The notes beneath the pieces were generated by a model. It ran no database searches. It had not been told where the DNA came from and saw nothing but the letters and a program-made list of their open reading frames with translations. Shown here piece by piece: positions 1 through 9,254 of a DNA stretch of 19,773 nucleotides. The position numbers and the translations under genes are program-made. The stretch spans positions 1 through 19,773 of the forward strand of contig UQQY01000019.1 in NCBI GenBank assembly GCA_900543295.1, written 5' to 3'. The stretch's first letter is position 1. The number at the start of each line of letters is the position of its first letter. Source of the DNA: an uncultured Oscillospiraceae bacterium. Lineage in GTDB: Bacteria; Bacillota; Clostridia; Oscillospirales; Ruminococcaceae.

Positions 1-3000
1 ACTCGGTGACGACATTGCGGGAACTGCTTGCTTTGAGCGTGCGGGAGGACTTCCTTCCGAGGCTGTCGTATGTATACGAAATCTGATTGTACCCGTTGAG
101 CGTAACGCCGTATATGCTGTCCGCCATCTTGCCGTTCGCTGTGTTTCCGTAAACGTATCCGGTGGAAACAGGCATGGCGGCAAATACGTCTTTTTTCGAG
201 ATCAGCCGGTTTGTGCCATCCTCATAGGCGAAAACCGTACTGCGGATCAGATCGCCGTTGTCCTTTGCGCTGTTTTGGCGCACTTCCTCTTTTATCAGCC
301 TTCCGGCAAGGTCGTAGGTATAGCGCGTGCGGGTGTTCTGGATTTCATCCCGAACTAAGCCGAGCTGGCTGTCGCTGTTGTAATCATAATATACCTTTTG
401 TGCGGAATCGTCAAACCATTTTGAGGATACCAGATCATTGTTGTTGTAGGTATAGTGAACCGTATCGCCGTTTCCGTACTGGAGAAGGGACATTAAGTGA
501 CGGTTCGTATAGCTGTACGTTGCAAGACGCTGGTTTGCCGTTCCGTTTCCAACCCGGGTGTTGGCGCTCCTGCCGTATACGTCGTACTCAAAGGTATACT
601 GTACCTGTCCTTCGTTGTGCGTAATCGTGGACAGCCGGTCTTTGTCATAGGTATAGTCCACATAGACGTCTCCGCTTTCCGCATGCGTCATCCGGTCGTT
701 CTGTGCATGATAAGTGTAGCTTGTAACCGTGTCCTTCGCATCGGTAACGCTGCTCAAAAGGCCTTTCGAATCATAGGTATATTCCGTGGTATTGCCTCTT
801 GCGTCGGTCAGTGCGGACATATAGTTGCCGTCCGGCGTATACGATGCGGAGGTATGAATTTTCTTTGAAGTATTCGATGTCGCATACATATCGGCCGTCA
901 GCGGATTGCCATAGGAGTCGTAGGTGAACGCATAGGTCTGCCCGTCCGAGGTGGAAGCGCTCGTCAGATTCTTTTTGCTGTCGTAGTTATAGGTATACTC
1001 GCTTCCGGTCGGGTTTATGAGCTTTTTCAGCATATTGTTCTCGTACGCAAAGGTGGACTTCGTATTGGCCGTATCCACGACGCTTGCCACGTTTCCGTTT
1101 TCGTCATAGGTATACGTCTGCCCGAATTCCTCTTTATATACGAAAGCGTTTGTGAACCACGCCGTGTTGATGTTGTAGCTGTATACGAATACAATGTTCA
1201 CATAGTCGTAATCCGCCGGCGCAATCGCCCTGCCGGACACAAACTGCCAGCTCCTGTAGTACGGGTCGTAGTCGATGGTTTTCTTATCTGAAGAGGTTCC
1301 GAATTCCAGCCGGACGGCGAATTGAGGCGTTTTCCCGTTTTTGGTCAGCGCGTCGGAAGAAGCGGCGCGGGAACAGCCCCATCCGCCGAAGGAGAACACG
1401 TCGCCTTTTTTGCCGCTGACCATAATCTTCTGTTTGACTTCCTTTGCCGCTGTCACGGAGCCTGTAACCTCCAAGGCCTTTGTGCTGCCCGGAAGCTCCG
1501 TGATGGAGATAACGGACGGCGCTGTCCCGTAGGTCCAGTCCGTTGTCCCCTGTAAGAGCGCATTGTTGCCGGCCAGGTTGAAGCTGTTCGCGCAGGCGCC
1601 GGATTCAAGCTGAATATCGTCAAGATAAACAGTTCCGGTCGTATTGGGGCGCAGTTCCAGTCCGGCATGCGCTGTTTCTCCCTCAGCGACTGTAAAGGTA
1701 TAGCTCAGCCTCTGCCATCCGCTCGTTGCCTCCGTTACAAGCGGGGAATACACCGCTTCGGTCAGAGAGCCGTTTTTATACTTGTGGACTGCCAGCCGTG
1801 CGCCGTCTCCGGTAAGCGCCGCATCGATCTTTACATATTCGGAATAGGTGTATGTCCCGGCAGGGAGGTTAAATGTCTGAACATAGAATGCATGACTGTC
1901 CGTTGTACTGGGCTTGCTGATTTTGATTCCCTTGCTTCCGTCTCTTCCGGTTTGTCCGTGTGTTATAAACACGGTGGAATTCAGCATTGATCCGATAGAG
2001 AGCCGGTGGTTGTTCGTATTGTAGGAAAAGCTCGGGTTTGCTGTATAGTTCGTCACTGCGTTCTGCACATTGGATTCGCTCAGCACCTTGTTGGCTTTTT
2101 CCGTACCGGTTCCCGTGGAGGGCGCGCCGAACTCATAGTAGCTCGCCTGGTTTGTCTGGTTATCCACTACGCTGATCGTCTGGCCGAAATTGTTGAAGCG
2201 GTAGGTGTATTTCCGTCCGGTATGGTCCGTTATGACGGTATAGTTTTCTTTGAATGCCAGCGTGTATTTCGTCGCAATCTGCCCGTTTGTACCGCAGGAA
2301 GCCACCGCGAACGCACGCTTTCTCGCGTCGTATGCAAACTCCACCTTTGTCCCGTCCGCAAGATTGGAAATACGGGTGGGGTAATTCCCCGAATAGGTGA
2401 TCTCCGTCGCGCCGCCGTCCGGATCGGTGATCTTCGTCAGGTGCGTCCCGTCCCCGTAGGTATATGTCGTGGCGCGGCCTGCCGGATCGGTAATGGAGGC
2501 AAGCTGTCCGGCGGAGTTATACCGGTAAGTAAAAATCCGTCCGGACGGATCCTGAACCGTCGTAATGCGGTGCATATTGTTTTCGTATTGATAGGCAATG
2601 ATCTGGCGGTTTCCGTTGGTATCCTCAATGCCGGTCAGGAATCCGCCGTCGTTGAACAGAAGCTTTCCGTCCTGCTTGTCCGCAATGATGTAGTTTTTTG
2701 CGGAATCAATGGTCATGGTATATCCGAGACCGTCTTCGTCCTTGTAGGCGCTGCCGTCTTTGTACAGATAGTGCTCCGTACCGTCCGCATCCAGCAGATA
2801 ATACGGATATTTGCTGCGCACGGAGACAGGGGAGGCCTTGATCTGCATATTAAAGTTAGTGCGCCATGCCGCCTGCCCGTGATTATAGATATTTTGGATG
2901 GTGACAGGCAGACGGTTTCCGCTTGAAGACGCCGCCGTGTTTACGATTGTCAGCGCGCCGTTGAAGTTGTTGATATAAGCGTCGCCGTTCCGTCCGGCGG

Positions 3001-4579
3001 CAGCGGAGGTATAGGTCCAGTACGGCTCGATGCCCTTGCTGTTGCGGTACACAATGGTAAACACAGGCCGCGCGGCTTCCGCGTCGGGATAATCGGAGGA
3101 ATAGTACCAGCTGTATGAATCGGATGTTCCGCTTTCACTGTCGGCGGTAAGCATAACGCCATTATTGACGTATGTTCCGTCATACCAGCCCTTCATGAGC
3201 GTTGTAATATCCCAGGACTTTGTTTTCAAGTCCATTACATCTGCAAAGTCTGCATAATGATAATCGACGGCTATACTGTCCTTCAAGCTGCTTGCATTGT
3301 TCCATGTCGCCGTTGAGGAACTCCAGATTCCTGTACAGCGGAAGGCGCGTACGATAACATTGCTGTAGCTGAATCTTTGCAGCAGGTGCATCTGTGCGGC
3401 TACGATAACGTCGCCATCGGACAATTCCGGCAGCGTATTCAGCCGTATCAGGGAACGGACCATTCCTCTTTGCGCATAGCGTCCGACATAAATACTTCCC
3501 TCGTAATGAGTACCGCCCTTCCCGTAAGAGGTTGTTGGATTAGAAGAAGAAAGGTATGTCGTACTTACAGTATCCGATTTCTGGCTTGTGGTGAAGTCCG
3601 GATCAACTGCAACGGGGAACTCACGGCCTGCCTCGTTCAGCCAATCCCGATCTGCTGTGATCTCCACGGTCATTTTTTTATTTTTTAGTTCTCTGATCTG
3701 AACCGTCACATTGTCGCTCGATATACCGGCGGCGTCCGTCATAACCGGCGCCTCGATGGTATAGACGGTATTACCTTCGCCGTCTTTTAACAGGATGCTC
3801 TTATCGCTTTCCTGCTCTGCGGTAAGCTCCCCGATCCGGTACTGTACTGTAAACGAATGCGGCGCGCTGTTTGATTTCAGGATGATATTCTCCTTAATGC
3901 CGACAGAGGAGAGGATATACTGCAAGTCCGTATCTGCAAATACGTTTCGGTAGTATACCTCCTGCGTGACCTTCGGTAGAGACAAAAAGCGGTCGTTTCC
4001 GGTTAAGTCTTCTTCCTTCTGCGTCACTTCGATCCGGCTGTTATTGGCGCCTGTAAAGCCCCAGGATACCGGACAGCCGCTTACTTCGACCGAAATCATC
4101 TTGTTTTTCTTTGCTGTCTTTGCAAACTGTACGTCCTGAACGCCGTCCGCATTTTCCAGAACATCTTCCATTACAGCCTGCGCTTCTTCCGATTGTGCGG
4201 CAGGCTGTTCTTCTTCCGCATCGGCGGATAAGTCCGCTTCCTCAGATACTTCCGCAGGGTCTTCTGCATCAGAAACAGCGGAAACCGATTCGATGAGCGT
4301 GTTGTCGATGTCCTGCCATGCGCCGTTTTCGTCCTGATAATGCACTGGCATGGCGTAAACTGCGGCGATGGTTGTCCCGTCGTCCAGTTCAAAGTATTTC
4401 GTATCCTCCGTGCGCTTGTCCTCCGCCTCCCCAATGATAAGCGGCTCGGTTTCGGCGGACGAAACGGTATTGACCGGTTCCTCCGGCTGCTGTGCAAACA
4501 CCTGCATCGGCAGAGCCTGCAAGGATATTGTAATCGTTAGTAATGCCGCAATAAGCCGTTTTACTTTGTTTCGTTTCAT
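1..4579 (-). CDS. Secreted YD-repeat (RHS-like) protein with DNRLRE-type domain, C-terminus beyond the window
   Basis: This is a large leftward reading frame of 1526 visible codons with no stop before the left edge. The start is the ATG at 4579, preceded by GGAGGGG at about 6 nt. Residues 1-29 form a signal peptide (MKRNKVKRLI, a hydrophobic run, then VFA before the probable cut). Residues about 30-330 carry a low-complexity acidic stretch and an Ig-like section. Residues about 336-486 match the DNRLRE/CBM96 type (TTYLSSSNP, SYGKGG, WNNASS, WDITTLMKGW, NNGVML). YD repeats occupy about 625-860 (YNSAGQLASITDPAGRATTY, TDPDGGATEITY) and 1150 onward (YDSKGLLSSVTDA, YDLAGRLIKEE, YDSLGRKSSRT). Between the two YD blocks, at about 870-1140, is a carbohydrate-binding-like section (FNLPAGTYTYSEYVK, YLDDIQLESG). 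Known relatives are wall-associated or secreted proteins, some carrying a C-terminal toxin in the RHS core. Any such toxin would lie left of this window, so its function here is not visible. Confidence 0.9.
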   Translation of the reverse strand, partial: MKRNKVKRLIAALLTITISLQALPMQVFAQQPEEPVNTVSSAETEPLIIGEAEDKRTEDTKYFELDDGTTIAAVYAMPVHYQDENGAWQDIDNTLIESVSAVSDAEDPAEVSEEADLSADAEEEQPAAQSEEAQAVMEDVLENADGVQDVQFAKTAKKNKMISVEVSGCPVSWGFTGANNSRIEVTQKEEDLTGNDRFLSLPKVTQEVYYRNVFADTDLQYILSSVGIKENIILKSNSAPHSFTVQYRIGELTAEQESDKSILLKDGEGNTVYTIEAPVMTDAAGISSDNVTVQIRELKNKKMTVEITADRDWLNEAGREFPVAVDPDFTTSQKSDTVSTTYLSSSNPTTSYGKGGTHYEGSIYVGRYAQRGMVRSLIRLNTLPELSDGDVIVAAQMHLLQRFSYSNVIVRAFRCTGIWSSSTATWNNASSLKDSIAVDYHYADFADVMDLKTKSWDITTLMKGWYDGTYVNNGVMLTADSESGTSDSYSWYYSSDYPDAEAARPVFTIVYRNSKGIEPYWTYTSAAAGRNGDAYINNFNGALTIVNTAASSSGNRLPVTIQNIYNHGQAAWRTNFNMQIKASPVSVRSKYPYYLLDADGTEHYLYKDGSAYKDEDGLGYTMTIDSAKNYIIADKQDGKLLFNDGGFLTGIEDTNGNRQIIAYQYENNMHRITTVQDPSGRIFTYRYNSAGQLASITDPAGRATTYTYGDGTHLTKITDPDGGATEITYSGNYPTRISNLADGTKVEFAYDARKRAFAVASCGTNGQIATKYTLAFKENYTVITDHTGRKYTYRFNNFGQTISVVDNQTNQASYYEFGAPSTGTGTEKANKVLSESNVQNAVTNYTANPSFSYNTNNHRLSIGSMLNSTVFITHGQTGRDGSKGIKISKPSTTDSHAFYVQTFNLPAGTYTYSEYVKIDAALTGDGARLAVHKYKNGSLTEAVYSPLVTEATSGWQRLSYTFTVAEGETAHAGLELRPNTTGTVYLDDIQLESGACANSFNLAGNNALLQGTTDWTYGTAPSVISITELPGSTKALEVTGSVTAAKEVKQKIMVSGKKGDVFSFGGWGCSRAASSDALTKNGKTPQFAVRLEFGTSSDKKTIDYDPYYRSWQFVSGRAIAPADYDYVNIVFVYSYNINTAWFTNAFVYKEEFGQTYTYDENGNVASVVDTANTKSTFAYENNMLKKLINPTGSEYTYNYDSKKNLTSASTSDGQTYAFTYDSYGNPLTADMYATSNTSKKIHTSASYTPDGNYMSALTDARGNTTEYTYDSKGLLSSVTDAKDTVTSYTYHAQNDRMTHAESGDVYVDYTYDKDRLSTITHNEGQVQYTFEYDVYGRSANTRVGNGTANQRLATYSYTNRHLMSLLQYGNGDTVHYTYNNNDLVSSKWFDDSAQKVYYDYNSDSQLGLVRDEIQNTRTRYTYDLAGRLIKEEVRQNSAKDNGDLIRSTVFAYEDGTNRLISKKDVFAAMPVSTGYVYGNTANGKMADSIYGVTLNGYNQISYTYDSLGRKSSRTLKASSSRNVVTE

Positions 4580-4685
4580 GTTGCCCCTCCATATTCGTTT
4601 TACTTTTCCATGAATACATGTTCCTTAGCGCAGTTTTCTTCACTCTCCTTTATAGCCACAAAATTCATATATACCTATATTCTTA

Positions 4686-4714
4686 ATAATATCATGGCGT
4701 TCGCATAAAGTAAA
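4686..4714 (-). promoter_or_regulatory. Candidate promoter of the YD-repeat gene
   Basis: Read leftward, TTTACT (4714-4709) and TATTAT (4691-4686) are separated by exactly 17 bases. The start codon lies about 107 bases downstream, which leaves a leader of about 100 nt. The -10 is good and the -35 is moderate. No other candidate of similar quality was seen in the gap. Confidence 0.45.
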
Positions 4715-4920
4715 TAAGATTCAGTCGAATTATGGAAAATAATAAGGGGAATTGTCACTGTAGATCATGCATTTGTATAAAACATACCATTGGTCATTCT
4801 GCGGCTGCGCCATCGTAGTATGAAACTGTATATGCTGGACTGGTCTACACCTGACATAAACGGCAGCAGAAAACAATCCATGCCGCCGTTACAAATTGGC
4901 ATATGAAAAACTTTTAAACC
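4715..4920. other. Non-coding gap between divergent genes
   Basis: About 200 bases between the outward-facing promoters of the YD-repeat gene and marR. I see no gene with a ribosome binding site, no strong hairpin and no repeat. It may be decayed sequence or simply spacer. Confidence 0.5.
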
Positions 4921-4923
4921 CAC

Positions 4924-4952
4924 TTGACAAAGTATGAACTGCACGCTATAAT
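4924..4952 (+). promoter_or_regulatory. Consensus promoter of the marR-ABC operon
   Basis: TTGACA at 4924-4929 and TATAAT at 4947-4952 are both perfect consensus with a 17-base spacer. The predicted transcription start (about 4959) falls inside the MarR palindrome, so repressor binding would block this promoter. Confidence 0.9.
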
Positions 4953-4953
4953 G

Positions 4954-4967
4954 TGTAGCGTGCTACA
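4954..4967. promoter_or_regulatory. MarR operator 1
   Basis: TGTAGC-GT-GCTACA, a perfect 6-bp-arm palindrome directly behind the -10 box and over the predicted +1. The same 14 bases recur before the first ABC gene. An overlapping inverted repeat, GCACGCTA/TAGCGTGC (4941-4948 and 4956-4963), flanks the -10 box and may be an extra half-site. Two copies in a MarR-exporter operon strongly suggest autoregulation. Confidence 0.8.
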
Positions 4968-4988
4968 TATATGAAAGGAGGAATAAGT

Positions 4989-5408
4989 ATGCCGCAAAAG
5001 GATATTGGCTATTTGATAAAGAACATTAACGACAAGCTGAAAGTAAAAGCGGACGCTGACCTAAAACACAGTAAGCTGACTTTAGCGCAAAGCCGTGTGT
5101 TAGCTTTTTTGGATAGCAGGGGTGGTCAGGCAACGCAAAAAGAAATTGAAGTCTATTTAGAGGTTTCCCATCCTACTGTTGTCGGAATTATTTCTCGCAT
5201 GGCGCAAAACGGACATCTTAAATGCTGGGTAGACGAAACAGATAAGAGAAACAAAATTGTCGCTCTGACTGGACAGGCAAAAGCCTTGGGCGAAGAGATG
5301 AAACAACGAATTTTAGCTAATGAAAAAAAGCTGCTTGCCTCATTCTCAGAAGCTGACATCAAAAAACTAAAGCAAATGCTTTTGACTATCTATAATAATT
5401 TGGAATAA
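4989..5408 (+). CDS. MarR-family transcriptional repressor
   Basis: A 139-residue protein of normal MarR size. The start chosen is the ATG at 4989 because AAAGGAGG (4974-4981) sits 7 bases before it; the in-frame ATG at 4971 has no ribosome binding site and touches the operator. An N-terminal dimerisation helix (IGYLIKNINDKLKVKAD) is followed by a winged helix at about residues 30-95: a helix-turn-helix (QATQKEIEVYLEVSHPTVVGIISRM) and a wing with the family pattern DxxDKRNKIVALT. The C-terminal helices complete the dimer. MarR proteins release DNA when they bind small ligands. Here the likely targets are its own promoter and the ABC exporter genes downstream, since the same palindrome occurs at both. 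The inducing ligand cannot be read from the sequence. Confidence 0.93.
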   Translation: MPQKDIGYLIKNINDKLKVKADADLKHSKLTLAQSRVLAFLDSRGGQATQKEIEVYLEVSHPTVVGIISRMAQNGHLKCWVDETDKRNKIVALTGQAKALGEEMKQRILANEKKLLASFSEADIKKLKQMLLTIYNNLE

Positions 5409-5409
5409 G

Positions 5410-5436
5410 AAAGCCGGTAAATATCGGCTTTTCTTT
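5410..5436 (+). terminator. Intergenic hairpin, probable weak terminator or attenuator
   Basis: AAAGCCG (5410-5416) pairs with CGGCTTT (5425-5431) around an 8-base loop, followed by a T-rich run to 5436. It begins 2 bases after the marR stop. It would reduce read-through into the ABC genes and so change the ratio of repressor to exporter. Confidence 0.6.
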
Positions 5437-5444
5437 AAACACAA

Positions 5445-5462
5445 TATGTAGCGTGCTACATA
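5445..5462. promoter_or_regulatory. MarR operator 2
   Basis: TATGTAGC-GT-GCTACATA is a perfect palindrome with 8-bp arms. Its 14-bp core is identical to operator 1. It ends 3 bases before the ribosome binding site of the first ABC gene. I do not see a clear second promoter here, so bound repressor may act as a roadblock to transcription, or a weak local promoter may exist. Confidence 0.75.
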
Positions 5463-5476
5463 AGAAGGAGGAAACT

Positions 5477-7228
5477 ATGATTAAAACATTGGCTCGGAGT
5501 CTGCGCGAATACAAAAAAGGCTCTGTTCTCACAATTTTGTTGTCGATACTTGAAGCGGCTTTTGAAATTGTTATACCGCTTTGTATGGCGGAAGTGATCG
5601 ACAAAGGCATTGATCTCGGAAATATGAGTAACGTATGGAAATATGGCATTGCTCTTTTGATATTTTCCGCTTTTCAGCTTATTACGGGCGTGTTATCAGC
5701 GCACATTGCTGCCAAAACCTCTGTTGGGTTTTCTGCCAACCTGCGACAGGATATGTACGATAATGTGCAGACCTTTGCCTTTTCCAACATCGATAAGTTT
5801 TCGACGGCTTCCATTGTAACCCGTCTGACAACAGACGTTACTAACATTCAAAACGCCTATCAAATGCTCATTCGCATGGCAATCAGAGGGCCTGTTATGC
5901 TCTTGTTTTCCATGATTGTATCATTCCGTATCAACAGCACCATTGCGTGGATTTTCCTTGCCGTTATACCGATTATGGCGATACTGCTCCTGTCCATTGT
6001 GAAAAAAGTAAACCCCGTTTTCAACCGTGTTTTCCACACCTATGACCGCCTTAACAATGTGGTGCAGGAAAATGTGCGGGGCATTCGCGTTGTAAAATCC
6101 TTCAACCGCGAGGACTATGAAATCGGCAAATTTAAAGATATATCCAAAAGCATTTATAATGATTTTGCAAAGGGAGAAAGGCTGCTTGCCTTTAACTCGC
6201 CCATTATGCAGTTTTTTATGTATATGTGTATGATACTGATTTCGTGGATCGGTGCAAAAGCGATTGTCGCAAGCGGAAACAATGCGGCACTTGGTATGAC
6301 AACAGGCGATCTGACAGCTTTGTTTTCTTATGCAACGCAGATTCTCATGAGCCTGATGATGCTTTCCATGATTTTTGCTATGCTGACCATCTCCCTTGCA
6401 TCCGGGCGTCGTATCGCGGAAATATTAGAGGAAAAAACAGATATTTCGAATCCGGCCAATCCCGAAATGATCGTAAAGGATGGTTCTATCCATTTTGAAA
6501 ACGTGGATTTTGTTTATGCTTCAAAAGCGGATAAAAGAGTGCTTAATAACATCAATCTTTCGATTGCGTCGGGCGAAACGGTCGGTATTATCGGCGGTAC
6601 GGGTTCCTCTAAATCGAGCCTTGTGCAGTTAATTCCCCGTCTTTACGATGTTACAAACGGCAGAATTACCATAGGCGGTGTTGATGTCAAAGATTATGAC
6701 CTTGACGCCTTGCGAAACGCTGTTGCTATGGTGCTCCAGAAAAATGAGCTTTTTTCGGGCACTATCAAAGAAAATTTGCGTTGGGGCAATGAAAATGCAA
6801 CCGATGAAGAAATAGAACACGCCTGCCGCCTTGCCTGCGCCGACGAATTTATAAGGACTTTCCCCGATAAATATGACACGCATATTGAGCAAGGCGGAAC
6901 GAATGTATCCGGCGGTCAAAAACAGCGGCTTTGCATTGCGCGCGCTCTCTTAAAAAAGCCAAAGGTTTTGATTTTGGATGACTCTACCAGTGCGGTGGAT
7001 ACCAAAACCGATGCGTTCATCCAAAAGTCCTTTGCAGAATATATTCCTGATACCACGAAAATCATTATTGCCCAGCGTATAAGCTCCGTACAGCATGCAG
7101 ATCAAATCATTGTTTTGGACGATGGCAGGGTAGCTGCCATCGGAAAGCATGATGAACTTTTGAAAGGCTGCGATATTTATCGTGAGGTATATGCATCACA
7201 AAAGAGAGGAGACGGTGAAAATGAATAG
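5477..7228 (+). CDS. ABC exporter half-transporter, degenerate-site subunit
   Basis: A 583-residue fused membrane/ATPase subunit of a type IV (ABCB-like) exporter. The start is the ATG at 5477 with AAGGAGG (5465-5471) 5 bases before. Residues 1-310 hold six membrane helices. Residues about 335-583 are the ATPase: Walker A GGTGSSKSS (K379), with serine where the last glycine of GxxGxGK is usual; signature VSGGQ intact; Walker B LILDD, with aspartate D502 in place of the catalytic glutamate; and AQR, with glutamine Q533 in place of the switch histidine. These replacements are the known mark of the non-catalytic half of heterodimeric multidrug exporters of the BmrCD or TM287/288 kind. The partner is the next gene, which overlaps it by 8 bases. 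Its substrate is unknown; regulation by MarR suggests a drug or toxic metabolite. Confidence 0.93.
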   Translation: MIKTLARSLREYKKGSVLTILLSILEAAFEIVIPLCMAEVIDKGIDLGNMSNVWKYGIALLIFSAFQLITGVLSAHIAAKTSVGFSANLRQDMYDNVQTFAFSNIDKFSTASIVTRLTTDVTNIQNAYQMLIRMAIRGPVMLLFSMIVSFRINSTIAWIFLAVIPIMAILLLSIVKKVNPVFNRVFHTYDRLNNVVQENVRGIRVVKSFNREDYEIGKFKDISKSIYNDFAKGERLLAFNSPIMQFFMYMCMILISWIGAKAIVASGNNAALGMTTGDLTALFSYATQILMSLMMLSMIFAMLTISLASGRRIAEILEEKTDISNPANPEMIVKDGSIHFENVDFVYASKADKRVLNNINLSIASGETVGIIGGTGSSKSSLVQLIPRLYDVTNGRITIGGVDVKDYDLDALRNAVAMVLQKNELFSGTIKENLRWGNENATDEEIEHACRLACADEFIRTFPDKYDTHIEQGGTNVSGGQKQRLCIARALLKKPKVLILDDSTSAVDTKTDAFIQKSFAEYIPDTTKIIIAQRISSVQHADQIIVLDDGRVAAIGKHDELLKGCDIYREVYASQKRGDGENE

Positions 7229-9155
7229 AAAAGAGAAAACGCCTGTGATTCATGCATCTGAAGGCGCGCCGCAAAAAGCTGGGTTCGACCTTAAAACACT
7301 TGGCAGGTTGCTTTCTTATATAAAGGATTATAAAGGACAGCTCATTTTCGTTGTGGTTTGTATATTATTAAGCGCCATTGCCTCCGCCGCTTCTTCCTTG
7401 TTTTTACAGTCGCTGATCGATGATTATATTGTACCCATGCTCGGAACATCAGCGCCGGTATTTCATGAGCTGCTAAAGACTCTTATAGTGATTGGAATCA
7501 TTTATCTGATCGGCGTAGTTTCCACTTTGTTTTATAATCGGGTCATGGTCACAATAGCGCAGGGAACGCTTAAAAAAATCCGTGACGAAATGTTTGAAAA
7601 AATGCAAAGGCTTCCGATCCGCACCTTTGATACACGCACTCACGGTGATATTATGAGCCTTTACACCAACGATACCGATACTCTTCGTCAGATGATTGCC
7701 CAATCTATGGCACAGCTTATCTCGTCGGTCTTTACCATTGTTGCGGTATTTATTTGTATGCTTTATATCAGTGTGTGGCTGACGCTTGTTGCAGTGTTCA
7801 TTATGTTTTTGATTTTGCAGATTGTAAAAATGATAACGAACAAAATCGGAATTTATTTTGTAATGCAGCAAAAAAATCTTGCAGATGTGAACGGCTATGT
7901 GGAAGAAATGGTAAACGGACAAAAGGTTATTAAAGTCTTTTGCCATGAAGAAAAAGCGAAAAAAGAATTGCGGGAGAAAAATAAGGATTGGGCAACGAGC
8001 GCATCTAAAGCAAACGGCTACGCCAACTCGATCATGCCAATGATGAACGCACTTGGTTATGTGCAGTATGTCGTTATTGCTGTTCTCGGCGGATTTATGG
8101 CGATTTACGGCATAACCAATTTGGGACTGACGGGAACGGGAACGCTTACCCTCGGTATGATTGCTTCTTTCCTTACGCTGTCCCGAAGCTTTACAAATCC
8201 TGTATCACAGATTTCAAATCAGTTTAATTCTATGGTTACTGCACTTGCAGGCGCTTCCCGCATCTTTGCATTTATGGATGAAGAACCTGAAACCGACGAC
8301 GGATATGTCACGCTTATCAATGCAAAAGAAGAGAACGGAGCCATTGTGGACACTGCGGAACGCACAGGACTTTGGGCTTGGAAACACCCGCACAGCGACG
8401 GAACCGTTACTTATACAAAACTTGAGGGCAGGGTCGTTCTCGACAGCGTTGATTTTGGCTATGTTCCTGAAAAGCAGGTTCTATATGATATTTCACTTTA
8501 TGCAGAGCCGGGACAGAAAATTGCTTTTGTCGGCGCGACAGGCGCAGGAAAAACAACGATTACCAATCTGATTAACCGTTTTTATGATATTGCCGACGGT
8601 AAAGTCCGCTATGACGGCATCAACATCAATAAAATCAGAAAGGCAGATTTACGGCGCTCTCTTGGGGTCGTGCTTCAGGAAGTCAACCTCTTTACGGGGA
8701 CGGTTATGGAAAATTTGCGTTACGGCAATCCCGATGCCACCGATGAGGATTGTATTGCCGCCGCAAAGCTTGCTAACGCCGACGGATTTATCCGTATGCT
8801 TCCACAAGGCTACAACACTGTCTTAAAGGGCGACGGCAGCGGACTTTCACAGGGACAAAGACAGCTTATTTCCATTGCCCGCGCCGCCGTATCCGATCCT
8901 CCTGTTATGATTTTGGATGAAGCGACCTCATCTATTGACACCCGCACCGAGGCTTTGGTGCAGGACGGTATGGATAAACTGATGAGAGGCAGAACAGTGT
9001 TTGTGATTGCCCACCGCCTTTCCACCGTGCAAAACTCAGATGTAATCATGGTGCTTGACCACGGACGTATTATCGAACGGGGCAGCCACGAAAAATTAAT
9101 TGCCGAGAAAGGCACTTACTATCAGCTTTACACCGGCGCCTTTGAGTTGGAGTGA
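7221..9155 (+). CDS. ABC exporter half-transporter, catalytic-site subunit
   Basis: A 644-residue partner of the preceding gene. The start ATG at 7221 overlaps the upstream stop by 8 bases (AGGAG at 7207-7211), which suggests translational coupling. A short basic, soluble N-terminus leads into six membrane helices (about residues 35-330). An insertion of roughly 45 residues (about 365-410, including TGLWAWKHPHSDGTVTY) lies before the ATPase domain. Walker A is GATGAGKTT (K444), Walker B LILDE with catalytic E567, and the switch histidine H598 is in AHR, so this half carries the normal catalytic residues. The signature is LSQGQ rather than LSGGQ. The two chains together should form one competent and one degenerate ATP site, as in known heterodimeric exporters. 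The substrate is not identifiable. Confidence 0.93.
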   Translation: MNRKEKTPVIHASEGAPQKAGFDLKTLGRLLSYIKDYKGQLIFVVVCILLSAIASAASSLFLQSLIDDYIVPMLGTSAPVFHELLKTLIVIGIIYLIGVVSTLFYNRVMVTIAQGTLKKIRDEMFEKMQRLPIRTFDTRTHGDIMSLYTNDTDTLRQMIAQSMAQLISSVFTIVAVFICMLYISVWLTLVAVFIMFLILQIVKMITNKIGIYFVMQQKNLADVNGYVEEMVNGQKVIKVFCHEEKAKKELREKNKDWATSASKANGYANSIMPMMNALGYVQYVVIAVLGGFMAIYGITNLGLTGTGTLTLGMIASFLTLSRSFTNPVSQISNQFNSMVTALAGASRIFAFMDEEPETDDGYVTLINAKEENGAIVDTAERTGLWAWKHPHSDGTVTYTKLEGRVVLDSVDFGYVPEKQVLYDISLYAEPGQKIAFVGATGAGKTTITNLINRFYDIADGKVRYDGININKIRKADLRRSLGVVLQEVNLFTGTVMENLRYGNPDATDEDCIAAAKLANADGFIRMLPQGYNTVLKGDGSGLSQGQRQLISIARAAVSDPPVMILDEATSSIDTRTEALVQDGMDKLMRGRTVFVIAHRLSTVQNSDVIMVLDHGRIIERGSHEKLIAEKGTYYQLYTGAFELE

Positions 9156-9254
9156 CTTTATGCCTGCCAAAAAACTTGCAGGCAAGGGGTCTTCATCTCG
9201 TTTCTGCTTTTAAATACAGTAAAATGAAAGTACTGTTTGAATTATTGTAAAAGG

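Noticed and set aside
2006..2926. Long rightward open frame (306 codons)
   Set aside because: It lies opposite the YD-repeat gene, has no ribosome binding site, and its valine/arginine-rich translation is what the complement of Tyr/Thr-rich repeats gives.
4389..4643. Leftward frame starting near the YD-repeat gene (84 codons)
   Set aside because: It overlaps the signal-peptide region of the YD-repeat gene in another frame; the GTG is too close to its GGAG, and the other frame has the clear signal peptide.
7473..7946. Leftward frame of 157 codons inside the second ABC gene
   Set aside because: It is a shadow: the opposite strand of an unmistakable ABC exporter, without ribosome binding site.
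9161..9184. Hairpin TGCCTGC/GCAGGCA as ABC operon terminator
   Set aside because: There is no T-run after the stem; the 16-bp stem at 9255 is the convincing terminator.
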